A stretch of 42,197 bases of DNA from Priapulus caudatus (lineage: Eukaryota > Priapulida > Priapulimorpha > Priapulimorphida > Priapulidae): the NCBI RefSeq assembly GCF_000485595.1, contig NW_014578808.1:5171-47367 (forward strand), written 5' to 3'. The number at the start of each line of letters is the position of its first letter. Positions within the stretch are counted from its first letter, which is position 1. A program made the position numbers and the translations under genes. The notes beneath the pieces are model-generated. The model ran no database searches, was not told where the DNA came from, and saw only the letters and a program-made list of their open reading frames with translations. Positions 32,651 through 42,197 of the stretch are shown piece by piece.

Positions 32651-34540
32651 GTAGAAGGAGCTGAGGAGGTTGGGTGGTGAGAATAGAGGCGGAGAGGAGG
32701 AAAGGAGGTTAGAGGAGCGTTGGAAGCTGTGCAGAGGAGGATGATAAAGGGAGTGTTCGAGGAGGAATGGGGAGAGAAGAGGAGCTAAAATGAGGATGGG
32801 TAGAAGGTAGACTGCGGCAGAGAGGCTTGTGGGAATGGAAGGAAAGAGAAGATAGGCAGGAGGAAGAATGGTGCGGAGGGAGAAGGTAGATGAGGGAAGC
32901 GGAGAGGAGGTAACAGAGATGGAGTGTGGAGGTGGAGGGAGGAGAGGACGCAGAAGGTGAACCACGAGGCGGTGGTGGCGAGCAAAGAGAGATGACTGTT
33001 GGAGGAGGAGGAGAGGAGAGGGGAGTGGAGAGGGATACCTCTTGGTTGTCTATATCAGGCAGAACAGGAATCATTTGCATATTTTGTCCGTGTTTGTGTG
33101 TACGCAATTCAGAATGTACTTCCCGTCGTAATCGTGAAGAAATCACAGAATCTGGTGGAGAATGAGGAAGGTGGAGAAGGGACGAAAGCTGGGTGGAGAA
33201 TGGAGAGCGGGAGAAGCTGGTGGAGAAGAGGGGGAGAAGGGAGCTGGTGGAGAGGAGGGGAGAAGGGAAGAATCTGCTGGAGAAGAGGAGGGGAAGAAGC
33301 TGTGGGAAGAAGGAGGAGCGGGAAACGGAGAATCTGGTGAGAATGGAGGGAGAAGCTGGTGCGAAGAGAAGGGAGAAAGGAGAAGCTGTTGGAGGAGGAT
33401 GGGTTGAGAGCTGGTGGAAAGGATAAAGGGGAGAAAGGGAGAAGCTGTGTATGAGAACGGGAAGAAAGGAGGGGATATCAGGGGGCTGTGATGAGCAGGA
33501 TAAGAGAGAAGCGGTGAGAAGGAGAAGGGGAAGGAGAAGATTGTGGGTAGAGAGGAAGAAGCTGGATGGTAGAAGGTAGAGAGAAAATAAGAGCTGGGAA
33601 AGGAGAGGAAGAAGGAGAAAGGGGAGAAGAGAGATTGTGGAGGAGGAGGGGAAGGAGAAGCTGGAATAAGGAGGAAGCGGGGAAATGAGAAGCTGTGGAG
33701 GAGGAGGAGGGAGAAGAGAAAGGGAGAAGGAGAAGGAGGAGGGGAGAGCTGATGAGAATGAGGGGAGAAGGATGAAGGGGAGAAGGAGGGGAGAAAAGGA
33801 ATGGTAGAGGAGGAGGGGAGAAGGAAAGCTGGTGAGAAGAGGGAAGGATAAGAGAGCTGGTGTAGGGGGAGAAGGGAGAAGGCGAGAAGGTGTGAGGAGG
33901 TGAGGAAGGAGAAGCTGTGAGAAGAGAAGGGAGATAGGAGGGAGAAGGGAGCTGGTGGAGGAGGGGGGAAAGGAGATGTGAAAGAAGGAGGAGTGGGAGA
34001 TATCTTGGTGAGAAGGAGAAGGGGAAAGAGGTGTGGCACGAAGGAGGGGAGAACTGTAGAGAAGAGAAAGGAGAAGGCGAATCTCGCCTCCTCATCGCTT
34101 CCTCCGACAGCTCGCTCGCTTCTCGCCGCTTCTCCTTATCCACAGATTCTCTCATTCTCTCCTCTCCATCAGCATCTCATTCTCCCCCATCCTTCTCCCC
34201 TTCCTCCCTCGCCACCAGCTTCTGCCCCCCTCCTCATCCACCAAGCTTATCACTCTCTCCGCTTGCCCCTCCACCAGTTCTCCTTCTCCCTTCGTCTTCT
34301 CCACCAGCTCTCCCTTACTCCTGGATCCTCCTCCTCCACTGCAGCTCCCTTTCTTCTCCTCCTCCTTCAGCGCAGCTTCTCCCGTCTCTCACCAGCTTCT
34401 CCTTTCTCCTCCGCCGTACTCATCCAACTCCCATCTCCCCTCCTCCTTCTCACACCCGCTCTGCCACCGCACTTTCTCCCCTCCTCCTTCTCTCAGCCAG
34501 CTTCTCCCTTCCCCCTTCTCATTCTCCCAGATTCTGTGAT
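32651..34540. repeat. GA-rich array with strand switch near 34,080
   Basis: From 32651 to about 34078 the plus strand is a purine array (GGAGAAG, AGCTGGTGGAG, AGGAGGGGAGAAGG). From about 34081 to 34535 the plus strand is the pyrimidine complement (CTTCTCC, CACCAGCTTCTCC). The centre reads GGCGAATCTCGCC. A unique-looking island at about 33040-33150 interrupts the first part. Long Ser/Pro/Leu or Gly/Glu open frames here are repeat shadows, not genes. Confidence 0.88.
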
Positions 34541-35442
34541 GAATATACAGGCTGATATAGACAACACCTAGGTCTCTTGATGATATATGTAGCTCCTTTG
34601 CTCCACACGAATCTGATTTTCGACATGATCTGATTGTGTCATGATCACGTGAGTCATTGTTGCTATAACATTGTCAGTAACAGGCTCAACAGTAAGTACA
34701 TCGCAGTAGCAGTAAGTGTTACAGTTTGTAATAGTCAGCAGAAAATGTTCGAAACCGCCGCCGTCTAGCTGCTGTATGCGCATTGTCACAGCTTTAATCC
34801 CCCCCCCGCAGCGCATGACCGCTATTGCGCGTATAAAGTGGCATATGCTTCGCGACGAATTTAGTTACATTCTGAGAAATCTAGATAACTATACTAACAC
34901 ATGTCTAATAGCAGTATGTGATCCTCCGTTGAATTTTGAGTTTATTGAATCAGCGAATAGGTTCGGATATTCGTGACTATATAGTACTCAAAAATAATAA
35001 TATAAGGCATCTATTATGTATTGGCATAATTAGTATGGAAATCCATGCGCATGGTCAATTTATAAAGCATGGTATCCCTAATCCTATAGCCTAAAAGACA
35101 GGATATCATTAAGACCAATGCATTTTTTGCATTTATCAAATAAGTTACGTACGACAAAATAAACAATAACATGTATTCGTTCTACATGTAAAATAATTAC
35201 ATATCACATGGGAATGTCTTGATTTATTGTCAAACTGGACCAAATTCAGTACGTACTTTTTCCACTTGCTGTCACACGCAACGCAGACACAGCGAGCGTA
35301 TGTACATAGACCTTTGGCAAAAAGTCACGGACAGAAGTCTCGAACTACGAAGTGCGTATTATTAAATTTATTATTATTATTGATTATTATATATTTATTT
35401 ATGGATGTATTATTTGTGGTAAGTCGTTGATACTGACTACAC
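34541..35442. other. Non-coding stretch
   Basis: No gene is seen. A run of nine or more C is at about 34799-34808. Sequence from 34980 is AT-rich. Confidence 0.45.
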
Positions 35443-38400
35443 AGGTTCATAGTACAAGTACACATTTGAAATAAAGGACTAGACCATCTTTCTGATGCAA
35501 AATAATACTTGTTTTACTGGCGATTTCTGAGAGATCACCGATATTCAGGACACGCAATAATATTGATATATAGTCACATTGCAACAGAATTAAACACAGA
35601 AAATGTTGACACAAATGGTCCTTTGGCAAAAAATTAAGGACTGATACACTTTTTAACAGATTTCAACACCAAAAATTAGTACTAAGGTAAGGCCTTGTTT
35701 TTATTTTTGGTGAAATAGAGTATCTTATAGTAGCTTTGAAACCCGCTACGGAACCCTGTAGGCATTATGTTAGCAGCGAGACATGCCAACAGTAACGTTA
35801 GGGGCCTATATAACAGTCTAACGCGGGCTACGTCGAAGTAGTAAGTAATAATGCCTAATAAGAGATAAAAATCATTGGTTATGTGTGCTGAGCAGGTGCT
35901 GCATGGTTGCTGAGTGTTTTCCGTGCTCATAAGTAAGATCTGAGGATGATTCTTTACTGATCAGGGTAGAAAATAGTGTCTGGAAATTTACAGCCCGCCG
36001 GCTGTAGACAAAGGGATTTACTAGGCGCCGCATTATGCCCTGATACCGACGCATTTTTTAAATAAGAGTAAGATTTTTAAATTTTTACAGTGTTACTTTC
36101 GTACGCTTAAGTCTCAACAGGCATTTAGGGTACGATCTCCATCAATCATATCATACCCTCGGCACGCGTTTCAACACTCACCCACCAGCTGGATCATAAT
36201 TACTGTGTGGATCATACATCTCTGAATAATAGAAACGCTAAGTTGGACATAATATATATAGGGGCAGAGAAAAACAACGCTCCGTAGGTCGTAGTTGAGT
36301 TTTGCAATGCAAAAGCAATAAAAAGGTGATAAATGTAAAACATCTAAGGAACCAGCCAAACCAGGCAAAGATAGTGAGTTTTTCCTGGCAGACATGCATG
36401 AAGTTGAACACACATCACGCCACCTCACCTACCCTTGCACTAATGTCAATAGCTATACTTTGTAGTCATGACAGCAATACGACTGTGGGTATGAGGCATA
36501 TTACCAATAATGTTAAATAGCTAATCAAGCTTAATTGTAGTCATCATGACAGAAATACACTGTGGAAGTATATATTTTATGAAGCATATATGGCTGTGAG
36601 GCATATATAGAATATCAATAATGTCATGCTAATAACTAATTTAGTCATGACAGCAAATGACTGTGGATATATATATTTATGAGGCATTATGGCTGAGGCA
36701 TATATACAAAAAAAATGTAATAATAGCTCACTACTCTTTCATACGACTGTTGGGATATATATATTTCATGGGCATATATATGACTGAGCATTAAAAATAT
36801 AAATGAATGTAAATACTAATAACGTTTGTATCACACAGCAAGAATCAGTGGATATATACCTATTTATTAGGCATATTATGCTGCTGAGGCCTATATATTA
36901 AAAATAAATGAAATATACATATAATAGTTCATTACCTGTAGGTGTCATCGACGAGCAATCACGACTGTGGATATATATTTTTTAGTGAGGCATTTATGCA
37001 TGGCTGAGGAATAGATAATTTACAAATGATTTGTGAATTATGTAGTCCTGATAGCTGTGATCGAGGGCAGTATATACAATAAAAACGGAATGTCAATAGC
37101 AAATAACTTGATACTAGTCATACGTCAATCATCGACTGTGGGATATATATTTTTATGAGGCATGTTTGACTGAGACAGAAATATATATAAAAGATAAAAT
37201 GAATAGCAATAGCTCATTACCTTTAGTCCATGACCGTAATATATTAGGAATCTATATTATTTATGGTATCTATGACTTTGAGGCAGTATATAAAATGAAT
37301 GGCAAATGTAGCTAATAAATTGTAGACATGACAGCTAATACCGATTAGGGGCCTAACGACCTGTGAGATTATCTATATAGGCATATATATGCATAGGCTG
37401 GAGGCATATATATAAAATGAGGAATGCATTACTCATGCCTTTAGTCATGACAGCCTTTGGAATGCATGTATGAGCATTATGGCCTCCCACCCGTGGAGCA
37501 ATAATAGAGAAATGAATGTTTAAAAATATGGTTAGATCCAACAGAGTGACGAGCCTGCATACGAGAAACTCGAACATGTCGGCGAACTTGCCCTGTCATG
37601 CAGCTCTTTTAAATCATGGCAGAAAATTAGTGGGGAACGGTTCATTCAGGATCAACTCATCCTCGCGTAATGATTGAGAGAATTACTGCACATATCTAAT
37701 TAACTTCTGAGCAGATTCTTCCCTTCTCATGTCAATTCCCGCTCTTAAATAAACGTGTCTGTGACACTGAAACGTGATCCCATGCGTCACCAATTGTGAC
37801 ATACTACAATAATTGAATATGTACATTGACCATCCATACAGAATTGAAGTCCCCAGTATCAGTGTTTAGCATGCCCAATGTTTTTTTTGTATAAAAAATG
37901 GATGGAAATATTTAAACCGCATCTGACGTCATGTAGGGCCATAGCTGACGTGAAGGTACATACATTGTAATAAAAAAAATAAACTTGCAGACTAGAAATA
38001 GAAAATTTAGACAATCACTCTCTTCAAGTCGTAAAACTCAACATATATCAAAACATTGCATAAAACGCAGTACTTATATATTTTTAGAGGCATTATATGA
38101 TCTGTTGGGTATATTGCATTCGCGCATGAATACTAGGAACATGTTTGATGGCCATGTCTGTAGTGGCCGTGGGTATATATTTCTTGAGGCATAATCCTCG
38201 TGTTGGAATGCTAAAGGACTAATTATATTATTAGTATATGGAGTAATAAGATAATAAATATAGCTGTTGTTATTTATCAGATCACATAGCGTTAAAATTA
38301 TTTAGAGTTGGTAATGTATATAACACATCTACTTATACCACCACTTAAAGCCACTTTTTCTGGTGGGGCATATAATATAACCTAAGTTTTGAATAATATA

Positions 38401-38655
38401 AAATGATAGGTGAACATGTAATTGGATCACATATTCTACTGTCTAATCTTATTCAGTGGATCCGTATAGGCAAGCCTCGAAGAAATGCGCGTTGCCATTC
38501 ATAAGACTTGTGGAAAAAATTCTTGTGTACGTTGCTGACGCAGATGATTAGTGTGGAATATTCTGGCCACACAAAGGTAGGTACATGAAGCATGTTTGCA
38601 TACTATATTCATTTGCACGCTCACTGACATCATTTGACATTTGGAAGCGATCATA
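35443..38655 (+). repeat. Large direct duplication, copy B (error-rich)
   Basis: It repeats 27379-30508 unit by unit: the GGTCCTTTGGCAAAAAAT phrase, the tandem repeats (about 36440-37515), ATTAGTGGGGAACG and the exon-like segment at 38457-38576. Differences from copy A are mostly one-base gains or losses spaced every few tens of bases, often in homopolymers, with few clean substitutions. The two copies diverge abruptly at both ends. Confidence 0.9.
38457..38576 (+). pseudogene. Copy B of the 121-bp exon, frame broken by indels
   Basis: This matches 30316-30436 (CGAAGAAATGCGCG, GACTTGTGGAAAAAA, AGTGTGGAATATTCTG). Boundary AG (38455-38456) and GT (38577-38578) are kept. Several one-base indels destroy the reading frame, with an in-frame TAG (GATTAGTG) or frame loss. 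Read errors are as likely as real decay. Confidence 0.7.
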
Positions 38656-40454
38656 TAAAAAATTAATTTGATGGGCTGGTGTTATGTCTTCATATTAATG
38701 ATTGGAGGAGTTAATTCAAAATTAATACAGTCATCGGAAAACCGATGCCACTTATGAACATGATCTCTCCTTGTATTGTAGGGATGCACTTTCATTGGTC
38801 ATGGCCTGCTGTCACACATTGAGGATTTAGCCAGCGTATGCCGGACGTTATAAAAATGGTAATCGCTGGCGTACGTCGAATAAGTTTATGGGTACAAGTC
38901 TTTGTATAAGCTAGGTAAGCACCGCTGAACGCGAGCCGGCTGAAGCACGCTGGGTATACGTCGTTAGTACGTGCGAGTTTGTCTTAAAAAATTGAGCATG
39001 TCTCAAAATTTTCCGACTGTATGCCAGCGTACGTATCCAATACCCCGCATACGCGGGCAATAATTTTTAGGTAATCTGCAGACTCTTGCACACCAGACGT
39101 TCACAACACGTGTCTTGTAAGTTATCATAAGTAGAAATACGTAAAATTTGTCCAGCGTAGCCCAAAACGTATTTCTACTTAGGAGTAACGTGCTTTTGAG
39201 ACTTATGTGTAACTTATTCCAACGGCATATTGACGTATTAACGATCGGGTAGACTTGTGATATCTGCGCTTTTGGCTTTCAGGTCCAGCAGTCCTGTTTC
39301 CGACGTCACAGAACGTCTACGTACTGAAGTGTTTCAACTTAACAGCTACGTATAAGGCGGCTAGTTGGCAGCGTTTTAAGGAATTAGTAAATAAAAATAG
39401 TATTGGCATGTATGATACTGCGACGGTGAAATGTGAGACTCGTGAATGTCAGTGCGTTAATTTGAATCGTCGAGCGGCGGCCTTTTAATAGCTATCGACA
39501 CGTGAGCGTCGGCGATACGCTGGCCGGCGCCCATGCACAAGATTAGACTCTCGTTGGCATAATGGGTGAAGCGACCGGCAACACGCCTAAGCATATCGTT
39601 GTATAAGTTTTTTTTGGTATCTTATAGATTATCGAAACGTTCTTATAATACTACTAATACGTTAAGTATACGTCCCAACTCGTTATGAATACGCTATGTA
39701 TACGCCCAAAAATTGAAAAAAAACATCGATAGTCAGCGTAATCCAGTCGTGTCTAGAGACCATTTTGATACTCCGCAACGCTGTCTAATCGTCATGTGTG
39801 ACTAGGCACATCAGCGCTACAATATCCATACAAACTCTTGCTTTAGTTTCTATGTTCTAAAATGCTTCAGATGACTACTGTACCCTACAGTATATACTGT
39901 ATTGTATCTGCAGAAGCCCTTGAAGATGAAGCCTTCCGATGAGAGAAACCAACACTGGAACGCAAATCTCAGCACAGCAGTAATAGCAGTGGCTCACCAG
40001 GAGTCGCGACCATAAACGAGTAGGAACACAGGTATGGTTACTGAGTCATGCACGGGAATGAAAAATAAACATAATACCTTCATATAGAAGTGTTATCAAA
40101 CATCTGAGCTCAACCACTTACATCATCACTCTAGGACATTCCTAAGGTTAACTACAACCAATATATAAGTGGGGCTCAGGACATCTTTAAGTTTAAAAAC
40201 GCACTGTAAACTGGACCTTATGATAATTCCAAAAATCAACGATTCAACTCTGGACCCAGAAGAGGAGATCATTAGTCTAATACAAGAGCCGGCAGAGCGT
40301 CTGCTCATCTGAGGTCTGCTGCTGACAGTTATAAACGTTAAAAATTTCAGTCCGTGCCCCCCCCCGGCCGTAAGTACACCATTTGTTAGCGCAATAGCAG
40401 ACACGCATTTGCGTACACATCACTGGTAGGACACGCCCACTATCGCGATGAGGT
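38656..40454. other. Non-coding stretch with dispersed CCAGCGTA words and a 15-bp inverted repeat
   Basis: No gene is seen. CCAGCGTA or TACGCTGG-like words recur near 38831, 38868, 39024, 39152 and 39513. A perfect inverted repeat TAAGTAGAAATACGT lies at 39128-39142 and 39167-39181 around one of them. At 39916-40010 a frame following TGTATCTGCAG is open for about 33 codons, too little to call an exon. Confidence 0.4.
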
Positions 40455-40500
40455 AGGGGGAGGGTGGGGAAGGGTGGGGGAGGGTGGGAGGGGGGAGGAG
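40455..40500 (+). repeat. G-rich tract (GGGGGAGGGTGGGG units)
   Basis: Four or more runs of at least three G with one- to three-base loops. It fits the pattern of a G-quadruplex-forming sequence and directly precedes the GC-richer island. Confidence 0.7.
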
Positions 40501-41099
40501 GGATATCTACTACAAAAGCGTTCAGTCCTTTGTTGACAGGAACCAATCCATGTTTAACGTCTGCCATCTTGAGGGTCCAAAGTTATCCGACCATCTACCT
40601 CGCATGTCAGCGAATGGACATTTATGGTCCTTCAATAAAGCGCATAAAATTGCTAGTCACCCGCTGAAACAAAAATTTTTCCAATCGCTCCGTCAGACCA
40701 TGTCTCAGAAAATGTTAAAATCCTCCCTGTGCCCAACGACTTTGAATTGACGCTCTCAATTCGCACAGTGATGCTTTTCATACCATGGATGCTATACCAC
40801 CGGACCTATCACGAGCCTAGGTCGAGGTCGCGTTTAGAATTGTGCCGCAATTCTGCATTTCCCTCCTATACCCTTAATTAAAGGAGTGAATGTCCCCCTT
40901 CTTTACAACCTCTCCTTGACCTTTTGACGCCCAGCTCGGACATCCCCCAACTCGTTTTGACGATCCGCCCCGGATGTGCGAATATCGTGACCTGTACGTC
41001 GAGCGGGTTATGATTGTGCCAACGGTGACGCACAGGACGAACCTCGGACGGACTTACGCACGGCCACGACATGCGATCTACAAGCGCATCTGACATAGT
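40501..41099 (+). other. GC-richer coding-like island, unassigned, several frames
   Basis: Composition changes here to more G+C than the flanks, and three plus-strand frames in succession look protein-like: SVQSFVDRNQSMFNVCHLEG (to about 40650), then SPAETKIFPIAPSDH and VKILPVPNDFELTLSIR (40657-40878), then FDDPPRMCEYRDLYVERVMI (40920-41096, stop 41097-41099). Frame changes would need indels near 40655 and between 40880 and 40920. I recognise no family and no splice sites that would join them. This may be a gene fragment from another element or virus-like sequence read with errors, or only GC-rich non-coding sequence. Confidence 0.25.
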
Positions 41100-41109
41100 C
41101 GATGAGATA

Positions 41110-42197
41110 AAGGAGATTCACTCCAAAAGACGGAATGTTAACTGGGATTCATGGCATTCCTAGAATAGTTTAAAACATCTGTAAATGGGGACTTCATGGC
41201 ATTCTAGATAGTTTAAAACACAGTGAGAATGAGGACTATGCATTCTGGAACTGTTAATAACACAGTGTAAATGGGACTCATGTCATCTTATTTTAATACA
41301 CTGTAGAATTGGGACATCATGCATTCTTAACATGTTTTCAAAAAAGTGGTAAATGGAGACTCATGCATTCTAGATAGCTAACACAGTTTGAATCTGCACT
41401 TGATGGCCATTCTTGGATGTTTAAACACAAATGTAATGGGGACTTTATGGCATTCTTAGATATTTAAAACACAGGTAAATGGGACTTATGGGCATCTTAG
41501 ATAGTTAAAACACAGTTAAATAGCACTGATCATTCTTGACTGTTTAAACACACATGTAAATGTGCAGGAACTCTCATGGCAATTCTTAGTTTACACACAG
41601 CTGAAATGGACCTTCAGTGGTCATTGCTTTAGTTTAACACACTGTAAGGATTCATGGCATCTATTTAACACACTGATAAATGCGACTTCATGACATTCTC
41701 AGTAAAAACACTGTAAGTGGACTTATACATTCCTATTTAAAACACTGTAAATGGACTTCATGCATCTAGTTTAACACACTCGTATAATGGGAACTCATGG
41801 CATTCTTGTTAACAACACTGTAAATGGCGACTCATGCTCTCAGAAAAACACTGTAAAGTGGGGACTTCATGCATCTCTTTATTTAGAAAGCACTGTAAAT
41901 GGGACTCATGCTATTCTTTAGTTTAAACACTCGTTGATAAATGGCTTCAGTGCATGTCTTAGTTAAAAACACTGTAAATTGGGGACTCATTGCCTTCTAG
42001 TAAAAACACTTTAAATGGGCACATCATGGGCATTCTTAGTTTAAAACTAGCAGTGAATGGGACTTATGGCATTCTTCAGAATAATTTAGAAACAAGTTTA
42101 ATAGGCCGCACTTGATGGCATCTGACTGTTAAAACACAGTGTAAATGGGGGCACTTCGATGAATTGCTAGTTTAAAAACTCGCGTCTCTACTCTCCT
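41110..42197 (+). repeat. Roughly 43-bp minisatellite running off the window end
   Basis: About 24 degenerate units of TTTAAAACACTGTAAATGGG, then GACTTCATGGCATTCTTAG. Unit length varies because of one-base indels. The array continues beyond the last base, so its true size is unknown. Confidence 0.85.

Noticed and set aside
32606-34571. Long Ser/Pro/Leu-rich and Gly/Glu-rich frames on both strands, up to 298 codons
   Set aside because: They are shadows of the GA/TC array; openness follows from composition.
39916-40010. Possible exon after TGTATCTGCAG (about 33 open codons)
   Set aside because: Weak acceptor, no donor in frame, and surrounding sequence is non-coding.

Overview
Eukaryotic, almost certainly metazoan genomic scaffold sequence. 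Reading frames are split by GT-AG introns, AT-rich spacers dominate, and the coding material is mostly decayed animal-type mobile elements: BEL/Pao and Ty3/Gypsy LTR retrotransposons, a non-LTR (LINE) reverse transcriptase, a tnp2-like transposase, a DUF6589 protein, hairpin MITEs and a heterochromatin protein 1 chromo shadow domain. The mixture resembles aquatic invertebrates (sponge, cnidarian, mollusc, lancelet), but I cannot resolve the phylum. No prokaryotic operon, rRNA, tRNA or CRISPR array was seen. No protein-coding gene is demonstrably complete.

Layout, left half. 1-1.4 kb: 3' end of a BEL/Pao element. 1.5-2.4 kb (minus): an unassigned acidic fragment and an HP1 chromo shadow domain pseudogene. 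4.1-8.2 kb: a spliced but heavily mutated gene of a large DDE-transposase-like protein ending in a CxxC/CxxC cluster, bracketed by two related hairpin elements. 9.1-9.6 kb (minus): unassigned coding remnant. 9.75 kb: a possible first coding exon. 10.3-11.35 kb: BEL/Pao gag-protease-RT fragment that stops abruptly where a 5'-truncated tnp2-like transposase begins (to 12.55 kb). 13.2-13.9 kb: LINE RT C-terminus. 14.9 kb: a short exon abutting a minus-strand Ty3/Gypsy element (gag, protease, RT) that runs to about 17.3 kb. 18.8-20.6 kb: DUF6589 gene with few lesions. 21.1-22.1 kb: an unassigned two-frame gene.

Right half. 22.16-22.44 kb is a 76-bp tandem repeat, followed by a G-rich tract and a 4.6 kb degenerate array of a 7-bp unit (CATAGTA/CGTAGTA) ending in a 25-N gap. 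27.38-30.51 kb recurs at 35.44-38.66 kb with dense single-base indels, most simply an uncorrected assembly duplicate. The first copy holds an intact-looking 121-bp exon (30316-30436), and a second candidate exon in compatible phase lies at 31950-32019. Between the copies are a split 26-bp minisatellite and a 1.9 kb GA-rich array that changes strand near 34,080. A GC-richer coding-like island (40.5-41.1 kb) and a roughly 43-bp minisatellite running off the end close the window.

How parts relate: this is not a pathway but a nested graveyard of mobile elements, possibly in introns of one or more plus-strand host genes represented by single exons at 9.75, 14.9, 30.3 and 31.95 kb. Error-rich repeats to the right of 22.6 kb limit any gene calling there. 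Hand translation and family recall were the only tools, so family names rest on motif recognition.
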